Of a stretch of DNA of 64,000 nucleotides, positions 61,643-64,000 are shown in pieces. The stretch covers positions 41,874-105,873 of the forward strand of contig NZ_JAHBGI010000006.1 of assembly GCF_018500185.1 (NCBI RefSeq), written 5' to 3'. Below the pieces are notes generated by a model that ran no database searches, was not told the origin of the DNA, and saw only the letters and a list, made by a program, of their open reading frames with translations. This DNA comes from Litoribacter ruber. Lineage in GTDB: Bacteria; Bacteroidota; Bacteroidia; Cytophagales; Cyclobacteriaceae. Numbering within the stretch: the stretch's first letter is position 1; every line of letters starts with the position of its first letter. The position numbers were made by a program, and so were the translations under genes.

Positions 61643-62749
61643 TCATTTACCCTTCTGCTTTCTTAAATATAGTTTTAAGGCCAGTTTGAGCGGCAACGGC
61701 AACTGCAGTTCGCCAGCTTGCCGCAGCAAAGAATCGGGGGTTTCACCAGCTTTCAATCTTTGACTAAGTGACTCCCTCAAATCGCGTTTCAGCCTTTTGA
61801 AATGTTTTCTATGCTTGAGGTAAAGAAATACTTTCTCCACCTCTCCCATTTCCGTTTCACCAAGTAGGGTTTTTCCTATTTTCAGGATTTGCCTTGAGTT
61901 GGTTTTTACCGATAGATACCTCACTGCCAATGCCCGAAGTTGCTCCCCGTGTTTAGGGTTGTATTTTTCAATTTCGTGGGACAGGCTTTCCGAGTCAAAG
62001 GGCTGGTTTTTATACCTTCCCGAACAGTTAAACTGCACGTATTTTTTAAAATCCTCAGGCATCAGGTACCCATCTCCCCTGTTGCCGTTATAATGGCGGT
62101 AATCAAAAATGATGCAGGGCCTTCCGCAAGCCATGGCATCATAGGCTGACCTGCCAATACCGATCACCAGATCCGCCTTATTTATTTCTTCGGATAAATC
62201 GAAAGTAGGGTTGACATTTTTGTTGAAACGGATAAACTCAATACCCATGCTTTCGCACACTTGCTTGATCAGTTCATTTGCCTCCTCACTTTGGCAGAGA
62301 GAAAGTATGGTTTGTACGGTTGGATTTAAAGATCTTTTGGAGCTAAAAACTGAAAGATCCACGCCATTTAACACGACTTGGGAAGGAAAGCCCTCTTGCT
62401 CAAGGTGATGCCTTATTTCTTCTGAAATGGAAACATAGGCATTCGCCAACGGTGAAGGCTGTTCCAAGGGGGGAACCATTCCGTGGCTGATTTGGATTAT
62501 CGGCCCCTTGCCATAAAGATGCGCTACTGTGGAGTAATGACTAGCAATGATGAGGTCGTAACTTTCCTGCTGCATATAAGGCACTTTGAGGTCCTTTTCA
62601 ATCTTTTTCGACACCAACCCTCGCTGGAAAGTAAAATACTCTACTTCATAATTTTCATTTTCGATCAGGGACTTGATAAAGTAATAGGTATATACTTCAG
62701 TCCCTCCAATAGATTTGAGATGATTGGTGGCGATTAATAGTTTTTTCAT
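61643..62749 (-). CDS. Glycosyltransferase family 4-like protein
   Basis: 368 aa. The start KKLLIATNHLKSIGGTEVYTYYFIKSL contains the GT4 N-terminal GGTEVYT motif; the middle has VVLNGVDLSVFSSKR and the nucleotide-binding part SAYDAMACGRPCIIFDYRHYNG, where Tyr-Asp replaces the usual Glu-Ala of GT4 enzymes. Sugar donor and acceptor unknown; a role in surface polysaccharide is likely. Isolated from any polysaccharide cluster in this window. Confidence 0.82.
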   Translation of the reverse strand: MKKLLIATNHLKSIGGTEVYTYYFIKSLIENENYEVEYFTFQRGLVSKKIEKDLKVPYMQQESYDLIIASHYSTVAHLYGKGPIIQISHGMVPPLEQPSPLANAYVSISEEIRHHLEQEGFPSQVVLNGVDLSVFSSKRSLNPTVQTILSLCQSEEANELIKQVCESMGIEFIRFNKNVNPTFDLSEEINKADLVIGIGRSAYDAMACGRPCIIFDYRHYNGNRGDGYLMPEDFKKYVQFNCSGRYKNQPFDSESLSHEIEKYNPKHGEQLRALAVRYLSVKTNSRQILKIGKTLLGETEMGEVEKVFLYLKHRKHFKRLKRDLRESLSQRLKAGETPDSLLRQAGELQLPLPLKLALKLYLRKQKGK

Positions 62750-62851
62750 GATGATATTTATTGTACTAAGAGTACTATGTACTAAGTGGTTTAAGACGAT
62801 GGTTTTCTAAGTAGCTGAAGTGCTCGCTTAATTGGGATGAAATTACACATC

Positions 62852-62935
62852 GCCCCCTAAACTCCTAAACAGTCCCGTGGCGCATTTAACGAAGTGATGT
62901 GCCACGGGACACTAAACCTCTAGACTTAAACCTCC
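62852..62935. repeat. Module A/B hybrid repeat, copy A7
   Basis: CCCCCTAAACTCCTAAACA leads to the stem GTCCCGTGGCGCAT (62872-62885), 11-nt loop TTAACGAAGTG, ATGTGCCACGGGAC (62897-62910); one G-U pair. The stem differs from A1 and A3 and from every other copy but pairs fully. It ends at the PhzF gene's 3' end. Confidence 0.85.
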
Positions 62936-63717
62936 ATAAAGCCTTCGAATATTTTGATGGCTTTGCCGTAGATTTTCACCCGGTCGGCGTGGAGTTCAAG
63001 TCGCATCTCGCCCTCGCGTTGGCTTGCTTGATAGGCCTTCAATGCCGTCTTTCCAGTTTTCTTATGCCAGTAGTCTATCAGGGCGCAATGGGCAAAGCCC
63101 GTCACGGGATCTTCCATCACGCCTATATTTGGGGCGAAGTAGCGGGAAAATATATCGTATTTGTCGTCCCCTTTGGCGGTGATAATAATGCCTTCTTCGC
63201 TGTGCTCAGCGATCTGGGCAAAATCAGGTTGCAGGCTTTCCACTTCATCATAGCTCTCCAATTCTATAATCCAATTCCCTTTGAGTGTAGCTGCCCCTGC
63301 CACGGTTTTTCCGCAGAACTCCTTTTCAAAAGCAGGATGGATCTGCGCTCTGGTCTCAATCAGGGGAAAATCCATGACGATCTCGTCCCCAGACCGGGTT
63401 ACTACCAGCATCCCGCTTCGGGTATCAAAAAGGAGTTCGGCATCTGATGCTACCACTCCCTCCTCATACAGCATAAAAGCCGAGGCCAAGGTGGCATGCC
63501 CGCACAAGTCCACCTCGGTGGTGGGGGTAAACCAACGCAAACCAAAGCTGTTTTCGCCAGTTTGCTGCAAAAAAGCTGTTTCGCTCAGGTTCATTTCGGC
63601 AGCGATCAACTGCATGCCCTCTTCGCTGATAGGCGCAGGAAGCAAGCATACCGCGGCAGGATTCCCCGCAAATGGGGTGTCTGTAAAAGAGTCGATTTGG
63701 ATAATGGGTAGTTGCAT
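62926..63717 (-). CDS. PhzF family phenazine-biosynthesis-like isomerase
   Basis: 263 aa from the ATG at 63717 (MQLPIIQIDSFTD); an ATG at 63771 would add repeat-derived residues. Family blocks: DSFTDTPFAGNPAAVCLLP, AEMNLSETAFL (the catalytic Glu in NLSETAF), LRWFTPTTEVDLCGHATLASAF and EDPVTGFAHCALIDYW. PhzF-type proteins have a diaminopimelate-epimerase-like fold; most are not part of phenazine pathways. Activity here unknown. Confidence 0.92.
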   Translation of the reverse strand: MQLPIIQIDSFTDTPFAGNPAAVCLLPAPISEEGMQLIAAEMNLSETAFLQQTGENSFGLRWFTPTTEVDLCGHATLASAFMLYEEGVVASDAELLFDTRSGMLVVTRSGDEIVMDFPLIETRAQIHPAFEKEFCGKTVAGAATLKGNWIIELESYDEVESLQPDFAQIAEHSEEGIIITAKGDDKYDIFSRYFAPNIGVMEDPVTGFAHCALIDYWHKKTGKTALKAYQASQREGEMRLELHADRVKIYGKAIKIFEGFMEV

Positions 63718-63793
63718 GTTTTTTTGTGTTTGGATGTGAGATGTCGGATGACCGATGTCGGATGCCTGCACGCCGAGGCGGGTCGGATGTCGG

Positions 63794-63899
63794 TGTCTGG
63801 TCCTAAGTTTACTTTACACTTTTTTCTCAAACTTTTAAATTTTTCTCCGCGAAGTGGCCTTTGTGAAACTTCGTGAAAACTTGGTGGCCTTTGTGGCCC
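63794..63899. repeat. R2 dispersed repeat, inverted copy
   Basis: Reverse-complement counterpart of 46113-46216, matching through CTCCGCGAAGTGGCCTTTGT and GAAACTTCGTGAAAACTTGG. Upstream lies a GATGTCGGATG word repeated three times (63736-63790). Confidence 0.75.
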
Positions 63900-63924
63900 A
63901 TTTACACCGATGCCTGCCCGCGGG

Positions 63925-64000
63925 TTAAAAATTGTCAGAAAGTATGATTTGGGCGCCGGCTTGTTGCATTTCGTAAAGGGCTTTATCGAAATCGTCCTCC
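63925..64000 (-). CDS. C-terminal end of an unknown gene (partial)
   Basis: The minus strand from the right edge reads EDDFDKALYEMQQAGAQIIL, then SDNF and a TAA stop at 63927-63925. Only 24 residues are visible, too few to identify. Confidence 0.5.
   Translation of the reverse strand, partial: EDDFDKALYEMQQAGAQIILSDNF

Noticed and set aside
47855..62935. Module A as integron attC sites
   Set aside because: The terminal GTTRRRY/RYYYAAC core sites are not found at the stem ends, the stems are perfect without extrahelical bases, and there are no cassette genes or integrase in the window.

Overview
The window comes from a member of the Bacteroidota, most likely Cytophagales/Cyclobacteriaceae (Algoriphagus-, Cyclobacterium- or Echinicola-like). 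The signs are promoters with the Bacteroidota -7 box TAnnTTTG (a textbook TTTG-N19-TATATTTG lies before the tRNA genes), a gliding-motility gldC gene, a menaquinone menC gene, a DUF3098 gene after ftsX, a SUF gene order ending in DUF59 and bacilliredoxin genes, and a large TonB-dependent receptor followed by an SGNH lipoprotein. The genus is inference from gene content, not from a marker search.

Layout. 1-9.7 kb: an exported YwqK/TonB-C-like protein (cut by the left edge), an Lrp/AsnC regulator, the suf iron-sulfur operon (sufB-C-D-S-E, DUF59, bacilliredoxin), citrate synthase and an acyl-CoA-binding protein. 9.8-21 kb: a DEAD-box RNA helicase with a structured leader, a subtilisin-like lipoprotein, rsmE with a cytochrome-like lipoprotein, kdsB, a CocE/NonD hydrolase, ferritin and PEP carboxylase. 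21-27 kb: a complete seven-gene Mrp/Mnh cation/proton antiporter operon. 27-36 kb: a lactonase-like protein, asnA, a cold-shock protein, menC, a queA gene broken by an in-frame TAG, a lone LytTR regulator, an aldo/keto reductase, two small conserved unknowns and pdeM. 36-45 kb: ftsX-DUF3098-truB-ribF-scoA-scoB, gldC, and the TonB receptor/SGNH pair. 45-47.8 kb: a TIGR02117/DUF2459 protein, two identical tRNA-Glu genes and gapA. 47.8-64 kb: ordinary chromosomal genes (a zinc-type COG0523 GTPase with its partner, several unknown lipoproteins, a bile-acid-symporter-like carrier, M48 peptidase with LemA, a saccharopine-dehydrogenase-like protein, a glycosyltransferase, a PhzF-like protein) separated by long gene-free islands full of dispersed repeats.

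The most unusual content is those islands. They are assembled from a few recurring modules. Module A (seven copies) carries a 14-bp stem with an 11-nt loop; the stem sequence differs completely between some copies while pairing is kept, which is covariation. Module B carries nested inverted repeats that also covary. Module C is a string of CTTTGCG/CTTCGCG words. A second family (R2) occurs at 27.0, 46.1 and 63.8 kb. No transposase, reverse transcriptase or Y1/RAYT gene is present in the window. Other points worth checking are the queA nonsense codon, an inverted repeat that would mask the ribosome binding site of the RNA helicase, a 20-bp palindrome shared by two distant promoter regions, and an Lrp-like palindrome between the Lrp gene and the suf operon.
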